DNA of 43,144 nucleotides from a virus. Position numbers and translations under genes: made by a program. The notes under the pieces are model-generated. The model ran no database searches, was not told where the DNA came from, and saw only the letters and a list, made by a program, of their open reading frames with translations. The stretch is from positions 1 through 43,144 of the IMG/VR virus record IMGVR_UViG_3300017967_000055; one strand, given 5' to 3'. Below are positions 1 to 7,864 of this stretch, piece by piece. Position 1 is the first letter of the stretch. The number at the start of each line of letters is the position of its first letter.

Positions 1-51
1 AAAGATTAAAATGGTTAATTGATAGTAAACGTAAACAAAAGGAGTAATATT

Positions 52-330
52 ATGCCAAACGTGATTGAATCAGACTTTTTTGCAGAAAGAAATAGCCAAG
101 AGTGGCAATCTAGAGTTAGAAAGTTCTTAACTAACAGCACTTGCTTTTTTAAGTTTCAAAAACAAAATGGTGAACTTAGAGAAATGAACTGCACATTAAA
201 TCCTAGTGTAGTGCCTGCTGTTACTAATCCTAAAGCTCCCAACGATAAGAATCTTACAGTATTTGATACTGATGTTTCTGGTTGGAGAACTATTCCGTGG
301 GACAAAGTTATCTCATTTAAAGTATTGTAA
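52..330 (+). CDS. Small SH3-like phage protein (DUF2693-like)
   Basis: This encodes a 92-aa protein. The pattern KFQKQNGELREMNCTLNP near residues 33-50 resembles the 'K.G..R...CTLNP' signature of small SH3 beta-barrel phage proteins (DUF2693-like), whose role is unknown. I chose the ATG at 52 rather than the upstream in-frame start at 19 because a clear Shine-Dalgarno sequence, AAAGGAG, lies about 8 bases before it. The C-terminal tryptophan-rich segment (GWRTIPWDKV) fits a compact beta fold. The gene sits 2 bases before the sulfotransferase gene, so the two are probably co-transcribed. The family assignment rests on memory of the motif. Confidence 0.75.
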   Translation: MPNVIESDFFAERNSQEWQSRVRKFLTNSTCFFKFQKQNGELREMNCTLNPSVVPAVTNPKAPNDKNLTVFDTDVSGWRTIPWDKVISFKVL

Positions 331-332
331 TC

Positions 333-962
333 ATGCGTCCTCTGCGCCGGGCAGTATTTGTACATGTCCCTAAAACTGCTGGCTCGGCGATTATTCAATG
401 GGCGAATAGAAACAGTCAAAAACATAGCTTTGTTCTTGATCATTGTGGACATGCTACACTTGAAGAAATAAATGGAACAGGTGATAAAGTGCCGTTGTCA
501 CAATACACAGATATAGACCCGTATGTTATATTTGGTGTGCGAAGAAATACATATGATAGAATGATAAGTGTGTATAACCATATTGGATTACAACCAGTAA
601 CACGACGAGAAAAAACCAAAGAATGGAAACTATACACAAAGGCTCATAAAAAAGGCATCGTGTATTTCACTGATTGGATTAACGACAACAAATCCTCAAG
701 ATATACTCACTGGAATCGCTCATTAATAGAATGGTTAAAAGGTGTAAATGTTGTTCTCCAATATGAAAACTTACACAATCAATTTAAAATAATTAAAGAG
801 GTTCTAGCTGTCCCAGATCCATTAAAACCAGCTAATGTTCTGCCTTATCGATACAGAAAATCAACTTACTACACTCAAGATTATATTGATGTTATACAGA
901 AACACTATGGCGAAGAGATTGAGAAGTACAAGTACCTGCCAAAAAAATGCTTGACATCCTGA
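333..962 (+). CDS. Sulfotransferase family protein
   Basis: This encodes a 209-aa protein with the two PAPS-binding signatures of sulfotransferases. The 5'-phosphosulfate loop is FVHVPKTAGSAI near residues 9-20, and the 3'-phosphate motif is VRRNTYDRMISVY near residues 69-81. Enzymes of this family move sulfate from PAPS to sugars, proteins or small molecules. The length is near the low end for a single-domain sulfotransferase. No signal peptide is visible, so it should act in the cytoplasm. An APS-kinase-like gene at 4634-5068 could supply PAPS, which is inference. The acceptor substrate is unknown. Confidence 0.85.
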   Translation: MRPLRRAVFVHVPKTAGSAIIQWANRNSQKHSFVLDHCGHATLEEINGTGDKVPLSQYTDIDPYVIFGVRRNTYDRMISVYNHIGLQPVTRREKTKEWKLYTKAHKKGIVYFTDWINDNKSSRYTHWNRSLIEWLKGVNVVLQYENLHNQFKIIKEVLAVPDPLKPANVLPYRYRKSTYYTQDYIDVIQKHYGEEIEKYKYLPKKCLTS

Positions 963-979
963 TCTACCGATGTTATAAT
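951..979 (+). promoter_or_regulatory. Sigma70-like early promoter with extended -10
   Basis: TTGACA at 951-956 and TATAAT at 974-979 are separated by 17 bases. A TG one base before the -10 makes it an extended -10. It lies over the end of the sulfotransferase gene and points at the 1006 gene, giving a short leader with a clear AAAGGAG ribosome site at about 992-998. Confidence 0.85.
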
Positions 980-1005
980 TAGTAGATTAATAAAGGAGTC
1001 CTTCT

Positions 1006-2148
1006 ATGGCACAAACTAAACGTAAACGCAGCACCTATGTGATGACTGAACCTCATTGGGTAAAGCTAGCATTAATTGAAGACAACACTCAACGAGAACA
1101 AGAGTGGAAAGATATTGATTACTTTGTCCGGTACGAAATCGCAGACAAAATTCTACGAGCAGCATTTAAAACCTGGCTTCGTAAAGACTCTGGTTTGACT
1201 AAGGAAGAGATATCTGCTATTCTAACTTTGTCAGATTGGAACTTTAACCATGTAGGCAAGTATTGTTTTGTCCATTCTAAGACAGGGTGGATGACAGAGT
1301 CTGCTAGAAACTATATTGATAAGAAACTACAACAGTTTCTAGAAAAAGCAAAAACAAACCCTAAGTCTAGTTGGGAAGAAGATACTGAAGACGCACCTAA
1401 ACCTAAACCTAAGAAGGTTGTGGCAATGCGTGAGAACTTAAATGAAGCAATGTGCTTTGTTGAGTTGGGTATTGATGAGATTGTAGACGGTAAAAATGTA
1501 CGGAGTGTCACAGCATTGCGAGATTTTAAACTAAACAATGCTGAGATTAATAAAATGTTTGCAGAGTTAGGCAAATACAAAGACGAGATGGTGGAACTCC
1601 AGCAAGTTCGTCAGTTAAAAGATCCTAGCGATTGGGACAAGCAGCTACTTGAAGGCTTTTCTAATCTAAAGGTAACTACAGTTAGAAAGATTATCGAGTT
1701 CTATGATGCTTGTGAAGGCTTTCTAATGAATGAGAAGACAGCCAAGAAAATTACTCGTATTAGGAAGAAGCGTCCTACAGACAAGAACAAACTTGTACGT
1801 CGACTACGCTACCTAGCTGAGGATAAAGACTTGGGTATTGCCTCTGTAAACCCTGTAGCAATTATTGGTGCTACTGAGGTTTGGATGTATGATGTTAAAC
1901 GTAAGCGACTCTGTGTATACGCCTCAGAGTATGATGGCGGACTCAGTGTTAAAGGCACTGCTATTGAAAACTATTCAGATTCTAAGTCTTACGAAAAGAC
2001 GATTAGAAAGCCTGAAGAGATGGTGCCAGCATTTATGAAGGCACGAGCCAATGGCTTGCACAAGTTCATGGATAATATCCGTGGTAAAAAGATGGCAGTT
2101 AAGACTAGGGTACAACCTAACTCTGTAATTTTGAGGATTAAAGAATGA
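1006..2148 (+). CDS. Conserved phage protein of unknown function (380 aa)
   Basis: I do not recognise this 380-aa soluble protein. It starts with a basic stretch (AQTKRKRS) and has a charged, lysine- and proline-rich linker near residues 118-138 (DAPKPKPKK) that seems to separate two domains. The C-terminal half has another basic segment (ITRIRKKRP near 245) and ends in a beta-rich region. The ATG follows AAAGGAG at a good distance and has its own strong promoter at 951-979. The stop overlaps the RNase H start (ATGA), so they are translationally coupled. A replication-related role is suggested only by that coupling. Confidence 0.8.
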   Translation: MAQTKRKRSTYVMTEPHWVKLALIEDNTQREQEWKDIDYFVRYEIADKILRAAFKTWLRKDSGLTKEEISAILTLSDWNFNHVGKYCFVHSKTGWMTESARNYIDKKLQQFLEKAKTNPKSSWEEDTEDAPKPKPKKVVAMRENLNEAMCFVELGIDEIVDGKNVRSVTALRDFKLNNAEINKMFAELGKYKDEMVELQQVRQLKDPSDWDKQLLEGFSNLKVTTVRKIIEFYDACEGFLMNEKTAKKITRIRKKRPTDKNKLVRRLRYLAEDKDLGIASVNPVAIIGATEVWMYDVKRKRLCVYASEYDGGLSVKGTAIENYSDSKSYEKTIRKPEEMVPAFMKARANGLHKFMDNIRGKKMAVKTRVQPNSVILRIKE

Positions 2149-3044
2149 TTGTTGTAGACTTTAATCAAGTCGCCATTGCCAACTTTATGGCAGAGATTGG
2201 ACACCGTAAGGATGCCAGTGTAGATGTAGACGTTAATCTACTTAGGCATATGATTCTAAATACATTACGTTCCTATCGTAATAGGTTTGGTGCTGAATAT
2301 GGTGAACTAGTAATTGCTATGGATAACAGGCACTATTGGCGCAGAAAAGTGTTCCCTTTCTACAAATCTCACCGCAAAAAAGTGCGAGAAGAAAGCGCTC
2401 TTGATTGGAGTACTATATTTGATGCATTGCACATCATTAGACAAGAGTTAGAGGAGTTTTTTCCTTATCCTGTAATTGATGTAGACGGTGCTGAAGCCGA
2501 TGATGTTATTGGTACATTGGCAGAGTACAGTCAAACATCTGGGGACAGTGTAGGTGGATTGTTTGACGATCCCACACCTGAACCTTTTCTTATTATCTCA
2601 GGTGATCATGACTTTAATCAGCTACAGAAGTGGAGTAATGTAAAACAGTTTGCTCCTGCATTTAAGAAGTGGGTTAAGATTAAAGAGCCTGCCGATAAAG
2701 TTCTCATGGAACATATTATTACAGGCGATAAAGGTGACGGCATTCCTAATATGCTGTCTGCAGACGATACATTTGTTGAGGGTAAACGACAACGACCTAT
2801 TAGAAAGGCATTGTTGGCAGAGTGGAAAGGCATGAAGCCAGAGGAGTTTGTAGTGAACTCTGAGATGGCTCATGGGTTTAACCGTAATCAACTTCTAGTA
2901 GACTTGTCTAAGACACCAGAAGATATTAAAGAAAGTATTATAAATAGTTATGAAAGACAACAAGGTGGCGATAGAAGCCAGTTGTTAAACTACTTCATCA
3001 AGAACAGAATGAAACTAATGATGGAAGTGATAGAAGATTTTTAA
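2145..3044 (+). CDS. rnh: T4-type RNase H (5'-3' exonuclease, FEN-1/PIN-like)
   Basis: This 299-aa protein is close to the length of T4 RNase H (305 aa), the flap/5'-3' nuclease that removes lagging-strand RNA primers. Metal-binding acidic residues are in the expected order: D5 in IVVDFNQ, the acidic residue in VIAMDNRHYWRR, the ExxDD block in GAEADDVIGTLAEY, and the DxD in IISGDHDFNQLQ. The helix-3-turn-helix DNA-binding loop GDKGDGIPN follows. The start overlaps the previous stop by 4 bases. Together with gp59 and gp32 at the far end of the window it belongs to the T4-type replisome. Confidence 0.93.
   Translation: MIVVDFNQVAIANFMAEIGHRKDASVDVDVNLLRHMILNTLRSYRNRFGAEYGELVIAMDNRHYWRRKVFPFYKSHRKKVREESALDWSTIFDALHIIRQELEEFFPYPVIDVDGAEADDVIGTLAEYSQTSGDSVGGLFDDPTPEPFLIISGDHDFNQLQKWSNVKQFAPAFKKWVKIKEPADKVLMEHIITGDKGDGIPNMLSADDTFVEGKRQRPIRKALLAEWKGMKPEEFVVNSEMAHGFNRNQLLVDLSKTPEDIKESIINSYERQQGGDRSQLLNYFIKNRMKLMMEVIEDF
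2939..2946 (+). promoter_or_regulatory. Possible T4-type late promoter box
   Basis: An exact TATAAATA lies near the end of the RNase H gene, about 110 bases before the 3056 gene. T4-type late promoters consist only of this box. It may drive the 3056 and 3568 genes, but a chance match inside AT-rich coding sequence is possible. Confidence 0.4.
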
Positions 3045-3055
3045 ATGGAGACACT

Positions 3056-3562
3056 ATGAAATTCAGACAAATCAACGAAGGCTTTGAATGGGTATTTAAA
3101 GTCGACACCCCAGAAGAGCAAGTCGCAAGACTAAAACAATGGGCCCCTACTAACCAAACACTAGTACCAATCGTTCGTATTGGTGTTGGTGCTGAAAAAC
3201 CTGATTGGGGCTTGCCAGAAGGTATGCCTTCTACTACTAAACTTCAAGAAGATATTCCTGACGGTATGGGAGAGACGACTCTTACATTAGAATGGAGACG
3301 TGTTAGACAGTTCATGGAACCTGGTTCTAATATGAAAAAGCTACCTACTTGGAAACAAGAATCTAATTGGGTACAAATTTTAGAAGGACTGCATCATTTA
3401 GAGGCAAAAGTTCTAACAGCAGTTAAAGATGGTAAACTGTTAGACATGTACCCTAAACTTGAAGGCATGTTACCACTTCTAGGTATCACAGAGTACAACA
3501 AACCCGAAAAACCAAAAGCAAAAAGAAGTCGAAAGACTAAGGCAGCAGCTAAAAAGGTATAA
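3056..3562 (+). CDS. Conserved phage protein of unknown function (168 aa)
   Basis: This encodes a 168-aa soluble protein that I do not recognise. The N-terminal two thirds are mixed and tryptophan-rich (WVFKV, WAPTN, WGLPEG, LEWRRV). A helical segment lies near 105-140, and the C-terminal 20 residues are a lysine/arginine/alanine tail (KPKAKRSRKTKAAAKKV) of the kind that often binds nucleic acid. The start has GGAGA about 8 bases upstream. It follows RNase H by 11 bases, so it is probably in the same operon. A DNA-associated role is only inferred from the basic tail and position. Confidence 0.75.
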   Translation: MKFRQINEGFEWVFKVDTPEEQVARLKQWAPTNQTLVPIVRIGVGAEKPDWGLPEGMPSTTKLQEDIPDGMGETTLTLEWRRVRQFMEPGSNMKKLPTWKQESNWVQILEGLHHLEAKVLTAVKDGKLLDMYPKLEGMLPLLGITEYNKPEKPKAKRSRKTKAAAKKV

Positions 3563-3567
3563 AATAC

Positions 3568-4185
3568 ATGATCGGTATGTTCTACGAGGACGATGTCCTC
3601 GCAGTTAATGCAGTCGTTTCAGCTCTACTTCCAGAAAAAGGTATTCTTGTAGAGATTGGATGTTTCCAAGGCAAGAGTACAGTTGCCTGGGCTGAAGCAT
3701 TTGAAGCTAATAATAAAGACTTTAAAATCCATGCAATTGATAAGTTTGAGGGACTGAACCCTCGACGTCCCACCCAAGATGAACTAAACAAGGCAAAAGC
3801 AGCAGGCCTCAACGTTGAGTACATGGGTAGTGACGAAAGAATGGAACACATGAAGCAGTTTAAATGCACCGGTGAAGAGCAATACAGTAACTTTAAAAAG
3901 AACACTGAGCGCTTTGATAATATCACTGTTCAAAAGAAGCTCTTTACACCAAAGTTTGAATGGAATGTTATGGTAGATTGTGTCTTCTATGACGCTGATC
4001 ACAATTACCAAGCATGTAAAGACGCTCTAGAATATTGGCAACGCAGACTCGTCAAAGGAGGCATTATGTGTGTACACGATAACACACCTAATTGGCCAGG
4101 TACTCAAAAGGCTATTAAGGAAGTGTATCCTAATGCTGAAGTTGAAGTTGTCAGTAAGCAGGGCTTTACAGTTATTCGCCCCTAG
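3568..4185 (+). CDS. Class I SAM-dependent methyltransferase
   Basis: This encodes a 205-aa methyltransferase-like protein. Motif I for SAM binding is ILVEIGCFQGKSTVAWAEAF near residues 26-45, followed by the acidic beta-2 end (IHAIDKFEG). The catalytic-domain motif DCVFYDADHNYQACKDAL and the strand GGIMCVHDN match the Methyltransf_24-like families, which often methylate sugars or small molecules. The protein is one complete Rossmann domain with no extra DNA-recognition domain, so a DNA methylase is unlikely. An alternative start lies 9 bases downstream. The gene ends convergently with the - strand DUF2061 gene and overlaps it by 14 bases. Confidence 0.85.
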   Translation: MIGMFYEDDVLAVNAVVSALLPEKGILVEIGCFQGKSTVAWAEAFEANNKDFKIHAIDKFEGLNPRRPTQDELNKAKAAGLNVEYMGSDERMEHMKQFKCTGEEQYSNFKKNTERFDNITVQKKLFTPKFEWNVMVDCVFYDADHNYQACKDALEYWQRRLVKGGIMCVHDNTPNWPGTQKAIKEVYPNAEVEVVSKQGFTVIRP

Positions 4186-4360
4186 TCCACAATCTTTCGT
4201 GTATGTAATACACAATCATCTTAATAAAGAACTCTGCGGTTCCTATCGCTAATCCTACTCGCCAGTCACCTACAATGATCCAAGCTGTTATCATTGTAGT
4301 GACTGTGGCGACTATTCTCCAGCTAAGAGTTTTTGCTATAGTCTTACTAACGCTATCCAT
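4172..4360 (-). CDS. DUF2061 small membrane protein
   Basis: This encodes a 62-aa protein that matches the DUF2061 pattern: a K(A/T)xSWR motif (KTLSWRIVATVTTM), a hydrophobic span, GDWRVGLAIGTAEFFIKM, and YYIHERLW near the C-terminus. Two short transmembrane helices are likely, at about residues 15-31 and 34-53. DUF2061 proteins are found in many bacteria and their function is unknown. The gene is the last of a - strand operon, overlaps the nucleotidyltransferase gene by 8 bases, and overlaps the end of the opposing methyltransferase gene. Confidence 0.88.
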   Translation of the reverse strand: MDSVSKTIAKTLSWRIVATVTTMITAWIIVGDWRVGLAIGTAEFFIKMIVYYIHERLWTRGE

Positions 4361-4739
4361 CTACCTTAGGGTGAGTGGCTGCAATTTGTTGCAGTCCTTT
4401 ACGGATATTAGTAGCAGAAATTGCTTCGATATTGTCTTCTAACTTCTCTTGCTCAATGGTGTAACCTACATCTCTACCATATGTAATATGTTCAATGTTA
4501 GGTACATTAATGATGGTGTAGTCTTCGCCAGAATAAAATCCCTCTTTAGCTAGAGCGATTACAATCTGTGTAGAACGTTGATCAAAGTCGTATGGGTTTT
4601 CATCTGTCCCATCAGAAGCTCTGAGTAAAATAGCTACTTGGCCAGTTTTGTCAATTGCTCGCTTAAAAAGTTCTGTATGCCCTTTATGCCAGGGTTGAAA
4701 CCTTCCAAGGAGTTGCGTAGTTGGTTTTGTCCAATCCAT
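4353..4739 (-). CDS. HxGH nucleotidyltransferase (NMNAT/cytidylyltransferase-like)
   Basis: This encodes a 128-aa member of the nucleotidyltransferase alpha/beta-phosphodiesterase superfamily. The ATP-binding motif is LLGRFQPWHKGH near residues 10-21 (GRFQPxHxGH as in NMN adenylyltransferases), and the C-terminal ISATNIR near residues 107-113 matches the ISSTxxR motif. It adenylylates or cytidylylates a small phosphorylated substrate that I cannot name. Its first 35 codons overlap the 3' end of the kinase gene in another frame. AAGGAT lies about 6 bases before the ATG, so independent initiation is plausible. It may be the detached second half of a kinase-adenylyltransferase fusion. Confidence 0.85.
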   Translation of the reverse strand: MDWTKPTTQLLGRFQPWHKGHTELFKRAIDKTGQVAILLRASDGTDENPYDFDQRSTQIVIALAKEGFYSGEDYTIINVPNIEHITYGRDVGYTIEQEKLEDNIEAISATNIRKGLQQIAATHPKVDG

Positions 4740-5068
4740 TTTGTTATCCTTATGTTGTAATTATCTAAAGGCTCGAAGATTTTATTAGTATCTTCAAACC
4801 TGCCTTCCTTGATAGTATCCATCCAAATAATATAGTCTGCTTGTACTAGCTCTCTAGTATAAGCGGTTGGACAAACAAAGTCAAGTATACCATAATATTC
4901 TTTCATACGAAGTGCCTGACGCCATCTACCTGCTTCAGAGAAATCCCAATCGTCGTATAGTTCTCTGATGGTGTCAGCATTATGGTGGGGCAAAAGGAAA
5001 TGATACGCCAATTCTTTTGCTAACGTAGATTTACCAGAACCTGGTAAGCCGCAAATTAATATTTTCAT
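4634..5068 (-). CDS. P-loop kinase, adenylylsulfate (APS) kinase-like
   Basis: This encodes a 144-aa P-loop kinase. Walker A is GLPGSGKSTLA near residues 7-17. The segment HNADTIRELYDDWDFSEAGR resembles the CysC block 'GDxxR..L...LGFSxxDR', suggesting APS kinase, which makes PAPS from APS and ATP. The protein is shorter than CysC (about 200 aa). Its last 35 codons run in an alternative frame through the start of the nucleotidyltransferase gene and look like a frameshifted echo of it: the last in-frame natural residues are RITKW. The start overlaps the preceding stop (ATGA). Other small-molecule kinase functions are possible. Confidence 0.8.
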   Translation of the reverse strand: MKILICGLPGSGKSTLAKELAYHFLLPHHNADTIRELYDDWDFSEAGRWRQALRMKEYYGILDFVCPTAYTRELVQADYIIWMDTIKEGRFEDTNKIFEPLDNYNIRITKWIGQNQLRNSLEGFNPGIKGIQNFLSEQLTKLAK

Positions 5069-5490
5069 AGTTTGTAATAAAAATTATATGTGTTTTCGTT
5101 CTCACGAAATAATGTAGCCCTATTTGCCATATGAAATCTTCTGGCAGTGTCTGTTTTAGGGCTAAGTGTATAAACACCTTTGGCAATGCCTAATTGCCTA
5201 AAGTGATCGACAACGGAGAGTGCTAATCTTCTCCCAGCAAAATGAGAATAAGACCAAATGGTATAGAGTATAGGAAAGTCTGTACCCTCATTATTAATCT
5301 CATCTTCATCTTCTGGAACATGACTACAGTGTGCTACACACACCATAGCAGCTACTTCTCCGTCTTTTTCCCAATAATAAACTTCCTTGTTATTGGAAAT
5401 TCTGTCTATTGCTGGTATATGTCCTCTAACAGGATCTTTAGCAATGTGTTCTGCTGCGGGATCATCTAATGATAAAAGTTGTTTAAGCAT
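5065..5490 (-). CDS. GNAT-like acetyltransferase domain protein
   Basis: This encodes a 141-aa protein. The C-terminal part (HFAGRRLALSVVDHFRQLGIAKGVYTLSPKTDTARRFHMANRATL) follows the pattern of GNAT acetyltransferases, with a helix, a strand, and an 'A.RFH...GA' end, though the canonical acetyl-CoA loop (Q/RxxGxG/A) is not obvious. I chose the ATG at 5490, which begins one base after the stop of the upstream gene (TGAAATG). The longer in-frame start at 5604 would only add residues that lie opposite the well-formed NUMOD3 gene end. The substrate is unknown. Confidence 0.65.
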   Translation of the reverse strand: MLKQLLSLDDPAAEHIAKDPVRGHIPAIDRISNNKEVYYWEKDGEVAAMVCVAHCSHVPEDEDEINNEGTDFPILYTIWSYSHFAGRRLALSVVDHFRQLGIAKGVYTLSPKTDTARRFHMANRATLFRENENTYNFYYKL

Positions 5491-5491
5491 T

Positions 5492-6013
5492 TCATAATAA
5501 CTCGTCTGTATCTGGTTTGTAGGGATCAAAGAACCTACCACGTTGCCAGCCCTCTGGTAGCGGTTGGGACTTCGGTATTGTTGTTGCTTTGCCATTTGGA
5601 TCACATACCCAATAACGTCTTTCTCTCTTTACCCAAGCCTCATGCATCTTTTCTCTAGTGCTTACTCTATGGCGTCTGCCATACATTGGATTATTCTCAC
5701 CGCCTCTAGTACCTTGCATAGTCTTGGATATTCTTTCTTTGTGTTCATCTTTTAAACCATCTTTGTGAGGATGTTTGTCACCTAGTTTAGCTTCTCTAAT
5801 TCTTTGTCTGCCTTCTTCAGTGTGCTTTCTAGTTCTCTTTCTAGCAGTATCGGATACGATAGGTAAACCAATTTGTTCTGCTATTTCTCGACACTGTTCT
5901 ACAGTTGAAACTCTTCGGATTAACTCACGCGGTTTTGGAACATCTTGTACATGGTTACTGTCTACTATGTATAAGCCATCGCGACATTGGAATAAGAAAA
6001 AAAGATTAGTCAA
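5492..6013 (-). CDS. NUMOD3-motif protein (homing-endonuclease-associated)
   Basis: This encodes a 173-aa protein with NUMOD3 DNA-binding motifs near residues 70-125: EEGRQRIREAKLGDKHPHKD, then DEHKERISKTMQGTRGGENNPMYGRRHR, then STREKMHEAW. NUMOD3 modules bind DNA in GIY-YIG and HNH homing endonucleases. No nuclease core (GIY-YIG or HNH) is visible, so this is either a freestanding DNA-binding remnant or a protein with an unrecognised catalytic part. The C-terminus (YWVCDPNGKATTIPKSQPLPEGWQRGRF) resembles the small 'plant-pathogen-like' tail seen after such modules. It overlaps the 2OG oxygenase-like gene by 8 bases. Confidence 0.75.
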   Translation of the reverse strand: MTNLFFLFQCRDGLYIVDSNHVQDVPKPRELIRRVSTVEQCREIAEQIGLPIVSDTARKRTRKHTEEGRQRIREAKLGDKHPHKDGLKDEHKERISKTMQGTRGGENNPMYGRRHRVSTREKMHEAWVKRERRYWVCDPNGKATTIPKSQPLPEGWQRGRFFDPYKPDTDELL

Positions 6014-6518
6014 CGATCAAATCCCTTCTTCTTAGTCTTTGTATTAAACTGTCCCACTCTTCACTTGTAGAAAATTGCCATACATAAGAATCTTCTCCAC
6101 TCTCACCTTTATATACTCCCTTATGCTCTACACGAGTATTACATACAACAGGAAAATCGTAGTTAAAAACACCTTCTTCTGTATGAAACTCTCTTACGCC
6201 TGGAGTAAGAGGAATTGTAAACATTGATTGTCTTGTGTCAGGATCTGTGTGCCAATCTATTTGTGTATTTGGACGAGATTTTATCAAGGTTGAGCCTGAT
6301 ATTCTATTAACTCCATATTTTCCAGCAACCTTGATAATTGTTCTATTTACTTGTACTTGCACACCTAAGTAATTGGTGCTTTCTTCTCCATCACGCAACC
6401 ACACTTGGCCATTTTCGTCCAGATGATAATCTTTCCAGACTGTTTCATATGCCATGTTTAAAAACTCTTGGGTTTCTTCTTCAGTAAGAAGATTTTTGAG
6501 TCTATAAGCGTTACTCAT
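6006..6518 (-). CDS. 2OG-Fe(II) oxygenase-like protein
   Basis: This encodes a 170-aa protein with a plausible double-stranded beta-helix iron site: H90 and D92 in QIDWHTDPD, and H132 in TRVEHKGVYKG. The spacing of about 40 residues fits the aspartyl/asparaginyl hydroxylase-like branch of 2-oxoglutarate oxygenases. The substrate is unknown. The ATG at 6518 overlaps the stop of the preceding gene (ATGAGTAA); in-frame ATGs at 6524 and 6533 are alternatives, and no strong ribosome site distinguishes them. A second, unrelated 2OG oxygenase of TauD type is encoded at 39086-40108. Confidence 0.7.
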   Translation of the reverse strand: MSNAYRLKNLLTEEETQEFLNMAYETVWKDYHLDENGQVWLRDGEESTNYLGVQVQVNRTIIKVAGKYGVNRISGSTLIKSRPNTQIDWHTDPDTRQSMFTIPLTPGVREFHTEEGVFNYDFPVVCNTRVEHKGVYKGESGEDSYVWQFSTSEEWDSLIQRLRRRDLIVD

Positions 6519-7854
6519 CAGCATATTTGGCAATCAATTTGCCTAATCCATCTAGTTTTTCAATAATATTACGGAAATATGGAGAGCCATCTGCTCTATA
6601 GTCTCCACCTTTAACTCTAAGTCGTATTAATGTTGTGCCGTCTTTTGTCATAAAATCTATTTGAGGAAGTCCTGGTTTGCCTGTACCTCTCTCTTTACCT
6701 CTTTTATACTCTCCTTTGATTGGAGATAACGCATCAAATGTTTTAAATAAGTTGTCAAAGGTATAGATTTTAGCTTGTCCGCGATTTAATTGAACAAGAG
6801 TTACATATTCTTCGTTACGAGTAGCGTGCCATTGTATAGCATCAGCAAAATGTTTCAATGTCTTTTTATCGTCTTGTGATAATAATTTGGTTACTTTAGG
6901 TTCTACACCTTTGTAAACTTCACTAATGGCACCTTTTAAATCGCCTGCCTTAATTTTAGCATCGTATTTTGATCTAAGTTCTGTAATTGTAATGCCAAAT
7001 AGATCTTTAAAGAAATCTTGGAATGTTTCAAAGTTCGAGCCTCCCATTTGACCAAACTGTTTCACATCACCTGCTTTTAATGACACGTTGATGTTTACAG
7101 GAAGCATATCTCCATCATGATTAGATATCATGACACGAACGTCAACCTTTGTTCCTGTTTGGTCTTCTAATCCATCTGACAATACATGTATCTCATTGAA
7201 GGTATTGTTCTCATATACTTCTTTAGACCATTGTGTAACTGTTATACCATTTGCATAAGAACATGCAGCATTTACAACGTCTTGAATATCTTTGAGTTTT
7301 CTAATTGAAGGATCTGTCAGTGCTTTCATGTTGTTTAATGCTAAACCTAAAGTAAATACCACCTTATCCTTAATTTTAGGATTCTTGTTGGGTGAGTCAA
7401 ATTTTAAGACTTGTTTGGTTTGATTAGCGCTAAGTTTACGCAACACCTTCTCTACATCAGAAGGAGATACTCTTTGATTTTTATTAATAAATCTAGCAGC
7501 TACAGCGGCACCAAATATGCCCTCTGCCATATCGCCTTTGTTGTAAGACTTTCTCTCTCCCATCTCACCACCAGACTTAAACTCTTCTGATTTAAGTAAC
7601 ATGCCGTTGTGATATTCCTTGCCTGCTACATCATACATTTTGAAGTTAGCTGCCTTTAAATTCTCAATAGCATTAACAAGAGTAGCTGCTGATGTATTTG
7701 CTTTATACTCTTTGCCGTCTATATTGAGTTTTTTAACTGTAACAGAACCTCCTTTTTCTAATTTAAGAGGAGTGTTTTTAGTAATCATAGACACTAATGT
7801 TACGACTCTTGTGTATTTCTTGTTTAATAAGTTTGCTTTACTTAGATTTGCCAT
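6511..7854 (-). CDS. Large phage protein of unknown function (447 aa), possibly nuclease-like
   Basis: This encodes a 447-aa soluble protein I cannot name. It contains GDMAEGIFGAAVAARFI near residues 107-123, and a strand-rich block VDVRVMISNHDGDMLPVNINVSLKAG near 237-262. The acidic-helix followed by an 'xNxSLKxG' strand is reminiscent of PD-(D/E)XK restriction-like folds, but this is a weak structural impression. The C-terminus is basic (KRGKERGTGKPG near 383-394). It is the first gene of the - strand operon and lies behind the - strand late box at 7887-7894, so late expression and a virion or packaging role are conceivable. Confidence 0.8.
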   Translation of the reverse strand: MANLSKANLLNKKYTRVVTLVSMITKNTPLKLEKGGSVTVKKLNIDGKEYKANTSAATLVNAIENLKAANFKMYDVAGKEYHNGMLLKSEEFKSGGEMGERKSYNKGDMAEGIFGAAVAARFINKNQRVSPSDVEKVLRKLSANQTKQVLKFDSPNKNPKIKDKVVFTLGLALNNMKALTDPSIRKLKDIQDVVNAACSYANGITVTQWSKEVYENNTFNEIHVLSDGLEDQTGTKVDVRVMISNHDGDMLPVNINVSLKAGDVKQFGQMGGSNFETFQDFFKDLFGITITELRSKYDAKIKAGDLKGAISEVYKGVEPKVTKLLSQDDKKTLKHFADAIQWHATRNEEYVTLVQLNRGQAKIYTFDNLFKTFDALSPIKGEYKRGKERGTGKPGLPQIDFMTKDGTTLIRLRVKGGDYRADGSPYFRNIIEKLDGLGKLIAKYADE

Positions 7855-7864
7855 ATTTGTACCT

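Noticed and set aside
5491-5604. A longer N-terminus for the acetyltransferase-like gene
   Set aside because: These codons lie opposite the NUMOD3 gene end, and an ATG one base after that gene's stop gives natural coupling.
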